The position numbers were made by a program, and so were the translations under genes. The notes below the pieces were generated by a model. It was not told the DNA's origin. It saw only the letters and a list, made by a program, of their open reading frames with translations, and did no database searches. This document shows, in pieces, positions 20,930-31,589 of a stretch of 64,000 nucleotides of DNA. How positions within the stretch are numbered: the first letter of the stretch is position 1; each line of letters begins with the position of its first letter. Source of the stretch: Larix kaempferi (taxonomy: Eukaryota > Streptophyta > Pinopsida > Pinales > Pinaceae); the NCBI GenBank assembly GCA_027924585.1, contig BSBM01000001.1:56517501-56581500 (forward strand). Reading direction: 5' to 3'.

Positions 20930-23427
20930 CATGGTTTCCTTCTTGAATGTCTTTGCAAATTTTGACAATTTTTTCTTTCTCACTCTTTCCATCCAATATT
21001 CTCCAGAATGTTTCAGTCACATTCTTTCCGATATGCATTGTATCAAACAGATGAGCAATTTGTAGGTTCTCATAGTAGGGAAACCTATTGAATTTTCTAG
21101 GATAGATTTTCATTCCTCATGGAAGCCCATTAATGCCTTCATGATCATGATGGCCATCATGAATCGTAGTTTATAAATAAATTACAGAGATCAATGTCAA
21201 TTATAGTAAACAACACACAATAAACATAACATTTCATATACGATGATTCATATGTACCTTGACGATTTCTATTATATTGCAACTTCCATAGGTGAGGTGT
21301 CATTCTTTGCAGTTTTAATGCAGTCTCTTGCTTCCCATTGAACATATGTTTTTTGGTAGTTCGATACCTGTGATTATTAGAGAGGAAGTGCCTATACTCA
21401 TCAAACACCTCCTTTCCTAAGCTTTTTGAATGACGAGATTTGATCTTAGGACCACAAAGTGGACATGCAAATTTTTCCTTTGTCATAAGACCTACATAAA
21501 GAGATGGATTATCTATGTCAATTATAATTATATATAAAATGAATGGATTATTTAAAAAGCATGCGTGAATAGTATATTAACTAATTCATAAAATTAAATG
21601 CAATTAAAGTGGAAATTATAATTACAAACCACAAAAATGGGTTAACCCTGGGGCATCATGTATTGTCTATACAAGCATTGCATGGAATTGAAATTGACTT
21701 TGTCGTATTGGTCTATATACATCATACATAGTGATGCCATTCCATAACTTTAGTAGCTCGTCAATAAGAGGTTCGATATATACATTAATATCTTTAACTT
21801 GGTACTTACCTGATTGGTTTGAACATATAAAATATATAATTATGAGTACCATTTAGATATATGAACCATGCACAAGAGAAAAATATATATATGACATTAT
21901 GCAACAAAATACGAAAAAATGAGATGCCACTACATTAAAAAAAAAGGTGTAGACATAATATACCTAGAACAATCATCGCCAACATTATGTGCTCCCTCTT
22001 TATTGACAACCATGGAGGAATGTTATTGTTGATAACAAAAATAGGACACACCAAGTGAATGGATCTCATCTCTGCAAATGGATTGGCACCATCTGCTGCC
22101 AAATAAATCCTAAGATTACGAGGTTCTTCTTTAAAGTGAGGCCATTTTTCCTCCATATCTCTAAATGCAGGCTCATCTGCAGGCATTCGAACATTGTCAT
22201 CTTGACTTCTGTTCCGTGCATGGTAATCCATAAATTGCACTATGTTCTTGTACCTGAACAGTCGTTGCAAACGTGGAATAATGGGAATATAACGAAGAAC
22301 CTTGCGAGGCACCTTTTTTGTTACTTGATTTGTTCGATACCTACTGATATGACATTCCAGACATTCTGTCGCAAATTCATGCTGATTATAATATATAACA
22401 TGGTCACGAGGCATGCATGAATTGATTCATAATGCATTCCAATTTCCTTCATGATGATAGATAAATCTCGATATGTGCGAGGTAAAATATTTGACGGTGG
22501 TAACATAAATTCAACTATCAAGCTACAACAAATAAAAATAAAAATCTAGTTAATATAATATACAAATAATATTAATGAAACACATTTCATCCATATTAAT
22601 TTGACTTATGAATTAACAATAAAATTATTAGACGAACAGTGATAACCTTTAGCGCGATCATATATATTATGTGATGAAATATATTACATACCTTAACATC
22701 CGTGTGACTGATATGTTTGAAATACCATTCATAACCTTCAAGTTCATTATCAACAATATAGCGGAGAGAAGATTTGTGTTGGAGCCCTCATAAAGTGGTT
22801 CATATGCCTTCTCAAGAAGAGGTAAATCATGAGTATCATCAAAATGATCATCATCATTATCATCCATTCTAACATTTAATGAATCATGGATCAATGAATT
22901 TGTACCATCATCTTCAACTATGTTATCATCATGATCATCTTCTTCAACATGATCATTAAATTGCTCTCCATTATTCATAGCTCCATGTTCCTCCGGTACT
23001 TGTTCTAAAAGCACTTCCTCCGGACGATATGTCATAGGATGTCTTTCCTTTATAATTACATGAAACCATCAATAGATAAAAGTTAATATAAGAAATATTA
23101 AAATAATACATACATTTACAAGAGCAATCAATATAAAAACATATATAATGAAAAACTTACAAATGGACGATATTCATGTCCCCCCTAAGTGTGTCCATGT
23201 TCCCTACAATGTTTTCTAGCCGTTGTGATCTTTATTCTTCTCCTCTTAAATCCCCTACATTGACTACATGGACAATAACATTTCCCATCACTCTTTCTTT
23301 TTAGTCCATCCCACAATCTAGCAAGCAATTGTCGATTTTGTTCGTCTGGATCAGGAATATTGCTATTTGACATTTTTCCATAAAGAGCTTGAACGAAGAT
23401 TATTGATCTTAGAAAATCAAGCTCCAT
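20930..23427 (-). pseudogene. CACTA TNP2-like transposase, N-terminal and central exons
   Basis: Exons read down the minus strand. 23427-23185 starts at an ATG and has a Cys-rich CYCPCSQC motif with HCREHGHT. 23035-22667 is acidic (strings of D/E) and ends LLEKAYEPLYEGSN. About 22521-21960 has PPSNILPRTYRDL, then DMEEKWPHFKEEPRNLRIYL, LAADGANPF and NNIPPWLSIKREH. 21852-21650 has DINVYIEPLIDELLKLW. 21486-21157 has KFACPLCGP and RFL-like HFLSNNHRYR. 21113-20930 has DTMHIGKNVTETF. This order matches the TNP2/Transposase_21 family, whose product cuts and inserts the element. Flaws are a TAG within MLV-TIHDAP, where Trp is expected, and a frame change near 22410. The frame runs into the gypsy insertion and resumes at 13619. 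Confidence 0.85.
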
Positions 23428-23574
23428 AATTCACTATTTTTAAACAAAAAAAAATAGAAATAATTATGTATTCTTTTATGGAAAACAGTCCGTTGAAGAA
23501 TAAAATAATTTCCGCAAACCATCGCTTGTATAGAAAACATGTTGGAATGTTACAAAATTTATAGATTTTAAAAT

Positions 23575-23862
23575 ATAAATGGTTGACGGATATCCGACGA
23601 CGTGAGCATAGTTACTGTTATGAAATACATGTTGGATATCCGAGAACTTGAACATCGTCAGAGCGGTTGGATATCCACGACGGTTGTCGAATATCCGACA
23701 ACAGTTGTCATATATCCGACGGTCGTCGGATGTCCGACAGATCCTTGTATCAATTAAAAAAATCAAAATTCATAATTTTGAAGGTGAAATCCGACAACAC
23801 AGTCCTTTTCATCGGATGTCATCATATTTTTTCGTTGGATTTTGGGTTCAAATTTTGTAGTG
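23575..23862 (-). repeat. CACTA terminal inverted repeat and subterminal repeats
   Basis: The terminus at 23862 reads CACTACAAAATTTGAACC on the minus strand. Within 290 bp, the palindromic motif TCGGATATCCGAC and variants occur at least six times in both orientations (for example near 23588, 23636, 23668, 23690, 23712 and 23726). Such clusters bind the element's own transposase-associated protein in En/Spm elements. Confidence 0.85.
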
Positions 23863-26800
23863 ACACTTTCCATGTAAAGAGGGAGTGTTAGACTTTTAGG
23901 TTACTATGAAAGTGTTTACACAATGTTTTGGGTGCTTCATGATATTTGGGGTACATGTTGTATTTTCATCACTTGGATGGTATGATGATATGGATTTTAT
24001 CATGAGATATGGTATGTGATGGATATGCACACTTTGATAGCTTGATTAATGGATTCCAAAACTCAAATGATCGCTAGCTCAATGTTCTTCCCTAGGGAGT
24101 TGTAGATATCTTTCCTAGATGGTGATTACCCCACATGACAGCCACATGGAGGATTAACCTAGTAGGAGAATTCCCTACAAGATATGAGGATCATTGTGCA
24201 TTTTGTAGGGGGGATACAAGCCCTAAATGGAATGTGGCATCTTGGTTTCATGTTTGGAGGATTGGAGATGGCTTGAATATGTTTGGGGTTCTGATAGTGT
24301 TCTTGCAAGGGTTAGCTTCCCCAATGGAGTACTTGGATTTGGAGGATGGATTAATTCTATGGTAATTAGGATGGAATGCTATGTATTTTCCTTGCTTCAC
24401 TACTATTTCTCACAACATCATCAATGGATCTTGGCACTTGTACTCTAGGAGTGGAGCACTTCGCTTATGTGTGGCTTGCTTATGTCTAGTATACTTACTT
24501 GCAAGGATTAGGATAACCTATGTTATATTGTTGGCCTCCCTTACCTCTTATATAAGTAGAGGAAGGATAGAGTATTTTCATACAACGCATTACATAATGC
24601 ATTCATTTGTATCTCTTCTTTGGATTTCTCTCTGAGTGATGCACTAGGGTCAATTAGGAAACTCTAGTGGAAGATATGAGGAGGAGGTGGATGATTTCTC
24701 TCTCGAGATTCTTATTTGTGCATTTGATCACTCTGTATTTGAAACTAGGGTTTCTTGTTATCTTGGAGCCTTTTAGATTCTAGGGTTAGGGTTTCATCTC
24801 TTGGAGGCTAAATATTACGATTTGGAGACCCTTATATGTGTTTGAGGAAGAGGAGGAGGAGGATGTATTACCTTGGATATAATGTTGGATAGATTCTATA
24901 GTTGAAGGAGCTATGGTTTATTGACTAACTATAGCTAAGGAAAATTGGGTGGATGGATTTTGTCCTAGCCTTCAGAGAGGGCTATGGTATGTATGTCCAT
25001 TATTCATTAATCATATACATATGAGACTTATTTCTTTCCGATACTGCATATATTGCATATTTGATTTCATCATTTTATATTCTTGGGATGGTTATTTCCA
25101 ACTCTTAATTGTCTTGTGTATTTCACACACTTCAGAGAAAATCATTAAGGTACTTAACACTAATATTCAAGATAATAATAAATCCATATCTTTTTGTTGT
25201 TTTTTTCAATCATATATGGTGTATAAGAAGAGTTTTCAAATCTAGTTTATGCATGTCAAGTTGTCGTATAGAGCTAGAAACCCATTGGAATGATTGGTAT
25301 ATTTTCTCCTTGATTTGTTGTGAATCTTGGGTCTATTAGAAGTTATTGTAATATGCCCATTTTGACCCTTAGGATATTTTTGGCTATAATGTAAATGTTG
25401 TATGCATATTATGTATGAATCCTAGCATGGAGCTCAAGGCCAAGGTCCTGCTAGTGAACGCTCGATATTGAGGAGGAAACTATTTAGTATTGTGTTACCC
25501 ATGTGCTGGTGAGCCATGGAAATTTTAAATATGCATTTTAATATAAATTCGCACAACTAGATATGCAATGCAACAAGAGATGGGGGCATGATGTTTACAA
25601 GGAATTGGGAGGAAAATATTCAAACCCTTGAGCCAATCAAGTCAAGCCAAATGTCAATGAGAGAACCCATGAACCCTCAGCTACCCATGTTGACTTTTGT
25701 GCCCAATCATTCATTTCTCCCAAGAGTTGGTTGAGTAAGTTAATGCCTTGGGGAATGGAGAGGTATGGCTGTCCAAATTCGGGTATGGGAAAACCACCCT
25801 TCATAGAAATATGTGTTTGTCTTCTTGAGTAAGAAAAGAGCCACGAAATTGCTCCCCAAGCCATTCTTCACCCATCAATTTTTTCTCTCTCACGAGTTGG
25901 GACCTTCCTAGGCGTTTTCTTCCATGGTTTTGTTGTGTTTTCCTCCATTTTCCTAGTTGGGAATGGCGTTTTTGTTTTGGTTAACATTGGGGAAGAGAAT
26001 AAATCGATTTTGGGGTTTTATAGAGGCCGGTTTGGCCCACTATATCCTCATATATTGTGGGATAAATCGGTTTTCTTCCATGGGTTTGATTTCTTCTTCC
26101 CACAATCCATTTTTAGGGTGTGCCACAATTTGGAGAAAACCCATAGACCCTATTCTGTAAATCCCATTATTGAAAATGTGTATCCATGCCCAGTTTTTGA
26201 GTTTGATGTGTGTAAGAGAATGTTGGGGTTGAAATGGGTATCCATTGCTTTGGCTATGATGATCTTGAGAGTCCCATTTTCCTTGCAGATATCATGCCCA
26301 GCTTGGGGGTGGTCTTTGAGTGATGAAAGAATATAAGTTGGGCAGAGACCTATGGTTGGGTGTAATGTTGCAATGACATAGCTAGTTGCTTGGGACAGCA
26401 TTACATCAAGATGAGTATTCTCTTTCCATGTTTACTTCTGCAAATGTTTTTAAATCAATCATGTTTATCCATATGTTAAAAATTGCATAATATATGTGTG
26501 AGTAGAATATTACTTCTGCTGTGTTAAATTGAATGGCATATGCACACATTTGTTTTTAATTATGTGAATTTGATGAATGGGCTAAGTTTATGTAGAAGCC
26601 CCAGAATTTGGTTTCATGTTCCCTTCCTTGAATTGGGTCGGCGGGAGGGGACGTGATAGTTATTTATCATGTCTATTACAATTTTTTTTTGCATTAGTCC
26701 TAAAGGATGAAAATTCTAGGTTTAATATCCAAGGAACGTTCTTGGAAGAAGGTGAATTTTCAAATTTGAATTAAATTTCAATAAGGGAAATTGTTGGTCT

Positions 26801-26890
26801 ATCCAATTAGTGGACTACCCAGAGGACCTTCGACTATTGACATGATTACACTTATTATCTCCAAACAATCCAAAGAAGGGATGAACCTAC
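23863..26890. other. No gene recognised
   Basis: Three kilobases with scattered short frames and no protein I recognise. A purine run with GGAGGGGACGTGATAG near 26645-26662 and a TGTAATATGCCC start near 25348 could be edges of an old LTR, but no second copy is present. Confidence 0.5.
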
Positions 26891-27165
26891 TATTACAACA
26901 CCCCCTTGTTGGTGTAACTCTCTAGATATTTAGGAGGTGGGATGATATATTACACCCCTTTGTACCTTCTTGAAGTCCAAGCATAACTTGAAGGATCTTA
27001 AAACATGCTTCTATTAATGGCATAGTAAAATATTAGTGATATAATCATTTGTCCTATAATAAATAAGAGACATAACTTTCTGATGTACTAATTATCTCAA
27101 ATAATGAGCATGAACCTCCACATGCTTCATCTTGCTATGAGAAAATAGGTTTTAAACTATGTGTA
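26891..27165 (-). pseudogene. Copia RNase H tail next to an LTR edge
   Basis: On the minus strand, about 27165-26960 reads HVEVHAHYLR, a gap, then YYRTNDYITNILL. This matches the KHIxVHYHFIR ... TxDQxADIFTK end of copia RNase H. It is followed by AAGGGGG (complement of 26901-26907), a purine tract, and TGTTGTAATAG (complement of 26890-26900), which looks like an LTR start. The rest of the element is gone. Most codons between the motifs have decayed. Confidence 0.55.
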
Positions 27166-27178
27166 TTATTTATACCAT

Positions 27179-27258
27179 CATCTTCATGTAACATTGTGAA
27201 CTATGGTTTCATGATACCACCATCTTCATGTAAAATCGTGAACTATGGTTTCATGATG
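27179..27258. repeat. 42-bp tandem duplication
   Basis: CATCTTCATGTAA starts at 27179 and 27221, and the two units share GTGAACTATGGTTTCATGAT. The region 27260-27870 between this and the kinase retrocopy holds no recognised gene. Confidence 0.8.
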
Positions 27259-27870
27259 GAACCTCAAATCTCTCCAAAGTTGACACCACCAATCACAATT
27301 TGGGAATCTAAATTGTCTAGAACCAAAACAGCAAACGAGCATAGCCGTAAAGCACAATGCTTTAACATCCCCAAACTTAAAAACTGCTTCGAATTCAAAA
27401 ACTGCTTCGAATTCAAACTGCTTCGAAAATCGTTCTAACTTCTTCAGATTGAACAAAACACTTGAGATGTCGTTTTCCTACTGAAAGATAAACTTTTCCC
27501 CTCCTGAAAGATAAAATGATATTGGAGCCATGACTTATCCCATATAAGTCATTACCCCGCCCATAATCTTATAAGTCAATATTTAAAGCTATGACGACAT
27601 ATATTAATCCATTGACAGTGAAAAGATTGGATGAAATTAATCCAAATTTACTATAACAACTTTCATTGAACCATCCATGATTTCGTGACAATCACAACTA
27701 ATCAAAGCGTCGCGACTCGCAATGTTAATAATTCAATGCACGGATTATAAATCTGGCCAAGGGTGTCATGTCCAACATCGAAATAATAGAATATATAGTA
27801 GAATCCACTTTGCGGATACGAAATCATATCATATTTGAGATTTGAGATTTGAGATTTGATATTGGTGGCC

Positions 27871-28794
27871 ATGGAAAAAGATACGCAGGTCGTTATTGGC
27901 GGAAGATACCTTTGCGGATTCCAGATCGGTAAAGGTTCATTTGGCCAGGTATACGGTGGAATTGATTTAGAGACAAAGGAGCCTGTTTCTATTAAGAGGG
28001 AGAGTCCCCACTTATGGCACCGACAATTGTAGCATGAATATACAGTCTATACAGCTATTTCCGGTGGCACTGGTATTTCAAAGGTTAGATGGTATGGGAC
28101 ATAAAGAGATTATAACATTCTAGTTATGGATCTTCTAGGCCAAAGCATGGAAGCATTATTTTTGTTTTGTGGGCAGAAATTCTCACTCAAGACTATCATA
28201 ATGTTAGCTAACTAGCTGATTGAGAGGATTGAACATATACATGCAAGGGGTTTTTTGTACAGAGACTTGAAACCTGAGAATATTGTTATGGGAATGGGCC
28301 AAACAGTACCAGTGGTCCACTTGATTGATTTTGGTCTTGCAAAGTGTTTCTGTGACCCAAAAAATTTGAGTCATATTCCGCAAACAGAAAACAATGGTTT
28401 AGTTGGAACTGCACCCTATCTGAGTGTTAATTTTCACAATGGCGTAGAGCAGAGCCGAAGGGATTATATCAATTCCCTTGGGTATATTCTTATGTACTTA
28501 TTAAGGGGAAACCTTCCTTGGTAGGATGAGATGCCGGAAGCAATGGGTTTGAAGAAAATGGCTACTTCAGCTAGCGAATCTCTAGGCGAGTCCCATCCAA
28601 AGGAGTTTGTATCCTACTTTCATTATTGTCGGTCTCTCAGTTTTGAGGACATGCCAGATTATGCATATTTGAGGGGGTTGTTCCGTGATTTGTTTGTTAG
28701 TAATGGTTTTCAGTATGATAATGAATTCGATTGGGCCCCTTTTCTCGAAAAGGAAAGAAAGGCGAAGGCTACCACGACACCACCAGCTGTTTAA
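27871..28794 (+). pseudogene. Casein kinase 1 retrocopy with four in-frame stops
   Basis: From ATG 27871 to TAA 28794 one frame of 307 codons runs without a single frameshift. It matches the plant casein kinase I catalytic domain: G-loop IGKGSFGQVY, lysine in SIKRE, RWYG, catalytic loop YRDLKPEN, DFG in LIDFGLAK, VEQSRRD, LRGNLPW, and C-lobe EFVSYFHYCRSL ... YLRGLFRDLF. Plant CK1 genes have many introns, but this copy has none, so it arose from a processed mRNA. Stops at codons 54 (TAG), 78 (TAA), 115 (TAG) and 218 (TAG) make it non-functional; each could derive from CAG or CAA. The long C-terminal tail typical of plant CK1-like kinases is absent. Confidence 0.92.
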
Positions 28795-29540
28795 ATCAGT
28801 TGGTGATTAGTTGTTTTAGAAATTATAATCATTTATTAATGGAAATCAGGTTTCTATTGGTTTTAGGTTGTCTTTATTATTTTTAGAGATCAAAATCCAT
28901 CATTTTTTAGGATTTAAAAAATTTGTTGACCATCCTATAAATATAACTTGTTTTCATGAATACATGATGTTATTGTGGTTCTTTCTTGTTTCTCATCATT
29001 TTTACTATGGTATTAAAGCAGGTATGGGCCTAGTTTTCATAAGGGAGGGCCCATTGTCATGAGAAAGTTGTCAGGGTTAATATGTTGTAGAAGTAGATTA
29101 GCTTAGGTGAGAGTAGATTTTCTTTGTGTGAGACTGCTAGTGTTTTCCATGTGAAGTTTCTAGATTTGTCACCCTTTAGATAGCATCCCTGCCGAAGAAG
29201 CCTTTGTGAGGGAATACATTATTCGCCGATTTGGTATGAAGACAATATAGTGGAGATTATTCAATGAAGAATTACTAACACAAGATGAGCATTGGCATAT
29301 GGTATAATGCTAAAGGGTGTAGTTTTCGAGAAAATTGGATAAGCTTCCCAAACTTTAGGGGCATAGATTATTGAGTGAATGCTTGGGACCCAACAATCAC
29401 CATAAATATAGGTCTACTCAACTGCAAGATAGGGAGAAAATATTGCTCAATTCAATATTAATTTATAGTCCGAGTCAACAAGGATTCAAAAATGATATCC
29501 TTCACCACACACGAGTAGTGGTACAAATATGTTGGATGGG
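28795..29540. other. No gene recognised
   Basis: The 3' flank of the kinase retrocopy, without a clear poly(A) tract. TGGTATTAAAGCAGG at 29008-29022 resembles a PBS with two transitions, but no LTR could be matched to it. Confidence 0.4.
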
Positions 29541-29544
29541 CAGA

Positions 29545-30062
29545 GGAACATAGACACAAAACAAAGATTAAGATAAATATAGGTGCTCTTGCTCTGTAGG
29601 ATGCACTAGCTGGAAAACTATCCCTGTGTTATTTTCCCATTATGCAACTCTCACAGGAAATTTCTGGTTGATGTATTACTCGAAATCCTTTAACCATTTG
29701 CTTCTGCTGCAATAAATCGAGTCCAACAAAGTGAAAATTATGAAAAAATATCAAATTCCAAAACCAAAACTCATCTAGAGTTGTGACATTGTGTACACAT
29801 TAAGTTAACTAGTTGATATTCCTTAGAGTTAAAGGAAACATCCTATTCTTGGCCATTTTAATTTTAGCAATGTGTTTCCTACTTGGAAGTTTGTCTAGGA
29901 TTGTACAAGAATTATCCATAAAGATGATTTTATAACCATGTTCAGTGAGTTGACCAACTGTAGTATCCCTAATATGAAAATCAGAGATACCAACTCAAAC
30001 TGCAAGGCAGGAAGTGAAGATTTGAAACTAGGTGCAATTTCTAGCTTTTGCAAACAAAAAAT
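29545..30062 (-). pseudogene. Copia protease/integrase fragment, minus strand
   Basis: Reading down the minus strand from about 30000: VGQLTEHGYKIIF, then HIAKIKMAKNRMFPL (the link between protease and integrase). After decayed sequence come LDLLQQKQMVKGF and CESCIMGK, a stop, then HRDSFPASASYRA (the integrase zinc-binding region). The stop replaces a Gln that is usual in GKQHRDSF. It is cut off abruptly near 30062, where a plus-strand Gag begins 24 bases later, so two copia pieces lie head to head. Confidence 0.8.
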
Positions 30063-30085
30063 TCCATATTCCCAACTAGTTCCAA

Positions 30086-31009
30086 ATGGCACTGGGGGAA
30101 TTCAAATTTATGTTCCGAGGAAAGGGATGGGGCATACATAAGCTAGAAGGGAAAGATAATTTCAGAGCATTTAAATATAGTATTGGCCTCATTCTTGAAG
30201 AGAATGATCTTGCCAAATACATCAAGGATGAAGTTGCAGAACCTGAAGAAGATGAAGCTAAAGAGAAGCACAAGAAGGACTTGATTAGGGAAAAGAGAAT
30301 CATTGTTGATTCTATCAAATGCCACTTGATCCCTCAAGTGTCATCCAAGAATATCCAGAAGGATATGTATGATTCCCTAGCCAGAATGTATGAAGGGAAG
30401 AACATCAATAGGAAGATGAATTTGGGAGCTCAATTTAAGAGCACCAAGATGAGCCAAGGAGAATCTATCCAAGACTACTTCACAAGAGTATCCTAGTTCA
30501 ACGAAAAAATAGAAGCCATTGGAGACTCCCTTGATGAAGATGAACTAGTTATGACTGCTCTCAATGGTCTCACTAGACCTTGGGATTCATTCATCCAGAC
30601 CATGTGTGCTAGAAAGGAAAGCATGAAGTTTGACATTGTATGGGAAGATTGCATCCAAGAAGAGGTTGGAGTAGCCAATAGAGAAGCTCTAATTAAAAAT
30701 AAGGATCAAGCCCTAGCCACCCATACCAAGAGAAGAATAATCCAATCTAACTTCAATAAGGAAATCCACAAGGAGTCTCAACCTCCCAGGAAGTTCCAAA
30801 GGAGAAGAGGAAACAATTCAAGAAGAGACTACTCTTCTTTCTATTGTTTCAATCATAAAAAGATAGGACACATTGCCAGAAATTGTCCATTAAAGAAGGA
30901 AGGATACAAGAAAGGGAACAATCTCAAAAGACATCATGCACACCTAGCCGAAGACGATGAAGAAGAATCAGAAGATGAAAAACCTCCCAGGAAGCAAGCA
31001 AAGGAATAA
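30086..31009 (+). pseudogene. Copia Gag with zinc knuckle, one stop
   Basis: Starts at ATG 30086. The N-terminal half reads KLEGKDNFRAFKYSIGLILE (the copia Gag DUF4219/UBN2-like start), the middle MYEGKNINRKMNLGAQF and SIQDYFTRVS, then TAG at 30494-30496 and FNEKIEAIGDSL. The C-terminal half contains the knuckle CFNHKKIGHIARNC (C-x3-H-x4-H-x4-C as written; the second Cys of the usual C-x2-C is replaced by His) and a charged tail. With the stop read through, it is about 307 residues, a usual Gag length. Gag packages the element RNA in virus-like particles. Confidence 0.88.
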
Positions 31010-31221
31010 GTCGAAGAATATTTCTTGTGACAGTGGTGCTTCAAAGCACATGATATGTCAGAACAAGACTCTCTCCAGTTTAGAATAAAAGGACTTCCCT
31101 CAGAAAGGATCATAGGAGAAGAAAAATACAAGCTTGATGATGGAGTAGAGTTCACCATCAAACATTCTAGTACAACCTGCAGGGAGACTAGGATCAAAAG
31201 AGATCCTACCAAACAAACAAA

Positions 31222-31585
31222 GACAAGTATTTGAATTGTCATTTCTATCACATTGTTTAAATGATAGTATCTAGTTGTATACACATTTATTTATGATATG
31301 TATTAGGATGTTTTCAGTGTCATGCATGTGATAGGTAAGTAGCCTATGGTGCCATACAACATTCCATTGCTACTTATCTAGAGTGAAACCTCTTTGCTGA
31401 CATATTGGGAGTAGTGCACACTCTTAATAATGACTTGGTAGAGATGGAATGCATCTAGAAAGTTACCGTATATGGGATATGGATGAATGTTGTGGAATTG
31501 GTTAAGATAGTGTGAATTATGTTTTTATGCATATATTTGGAAACAATGAGATGTTTCTAACCATGCTATTAAATTTGACTTGTAG
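31222..31585 (+). other. Intron-like block in copia element 2
   Basis: The counterpart of 6444-6868 in element 1: AAACAAAGACAAGTATTTG on the left, TTTGACTTGTAG|GAAG on the right, stops in all frames between. Just upstream is a protease remnant with CDSGASKH. Downstream coding resumes in the integrase C-terminus in this element, but directly ahead of RT in element 1. Confidence 0.45.
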
Positions 31586-31589
31586 GAAG

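Larger units (their letters stand above)
13200..23862 (-). mobile_element. CACTA (En/Spm) transposon, interrupted by a gypsy element
   Basis: The right edge at 23862 is a CACTA terminus: the minus strand starts CACTACAAAATTTGAACC and is followed by subterminal TCGGATATCCGAC-type repeats (23575-23760). Inside, minus-strand exons match a TNP2-like transposase. The gypsy element 13620-20929 splits the gene, and removing it rejoins the reading frame at CATGG. I found no partner terminus on the low-coordinate side, so the left limit is set by the last recognised exon (about 13209), and the end may be deleted into P450 copy A. Confidence 0.85.

Noticed and set aside
24135-24365. 76-codon frame with CAFCRGDTSPKW
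   Set aside because: The CxxC alone is not enough; no homology recognised and no continuation on either side.
25935-26336. 133-codon plus-strand frame
   Set aside because: No domain, no splice context, overlapped by other equally long random frames.
27205-27222. GGTGGTATCATG on the minus strand as a PBS
   Set aside because: Only about 8 bases fit and they lie inside a 42-bp tandem duplication.
29008-29022. TGGTATTAAAGCAGG as a PBS of copia element 2
   Set aside because: It has two mismatches to the usual PBS, and no upstream sequence matches the LTR at 36060-36584; too weak to use as a boundary.
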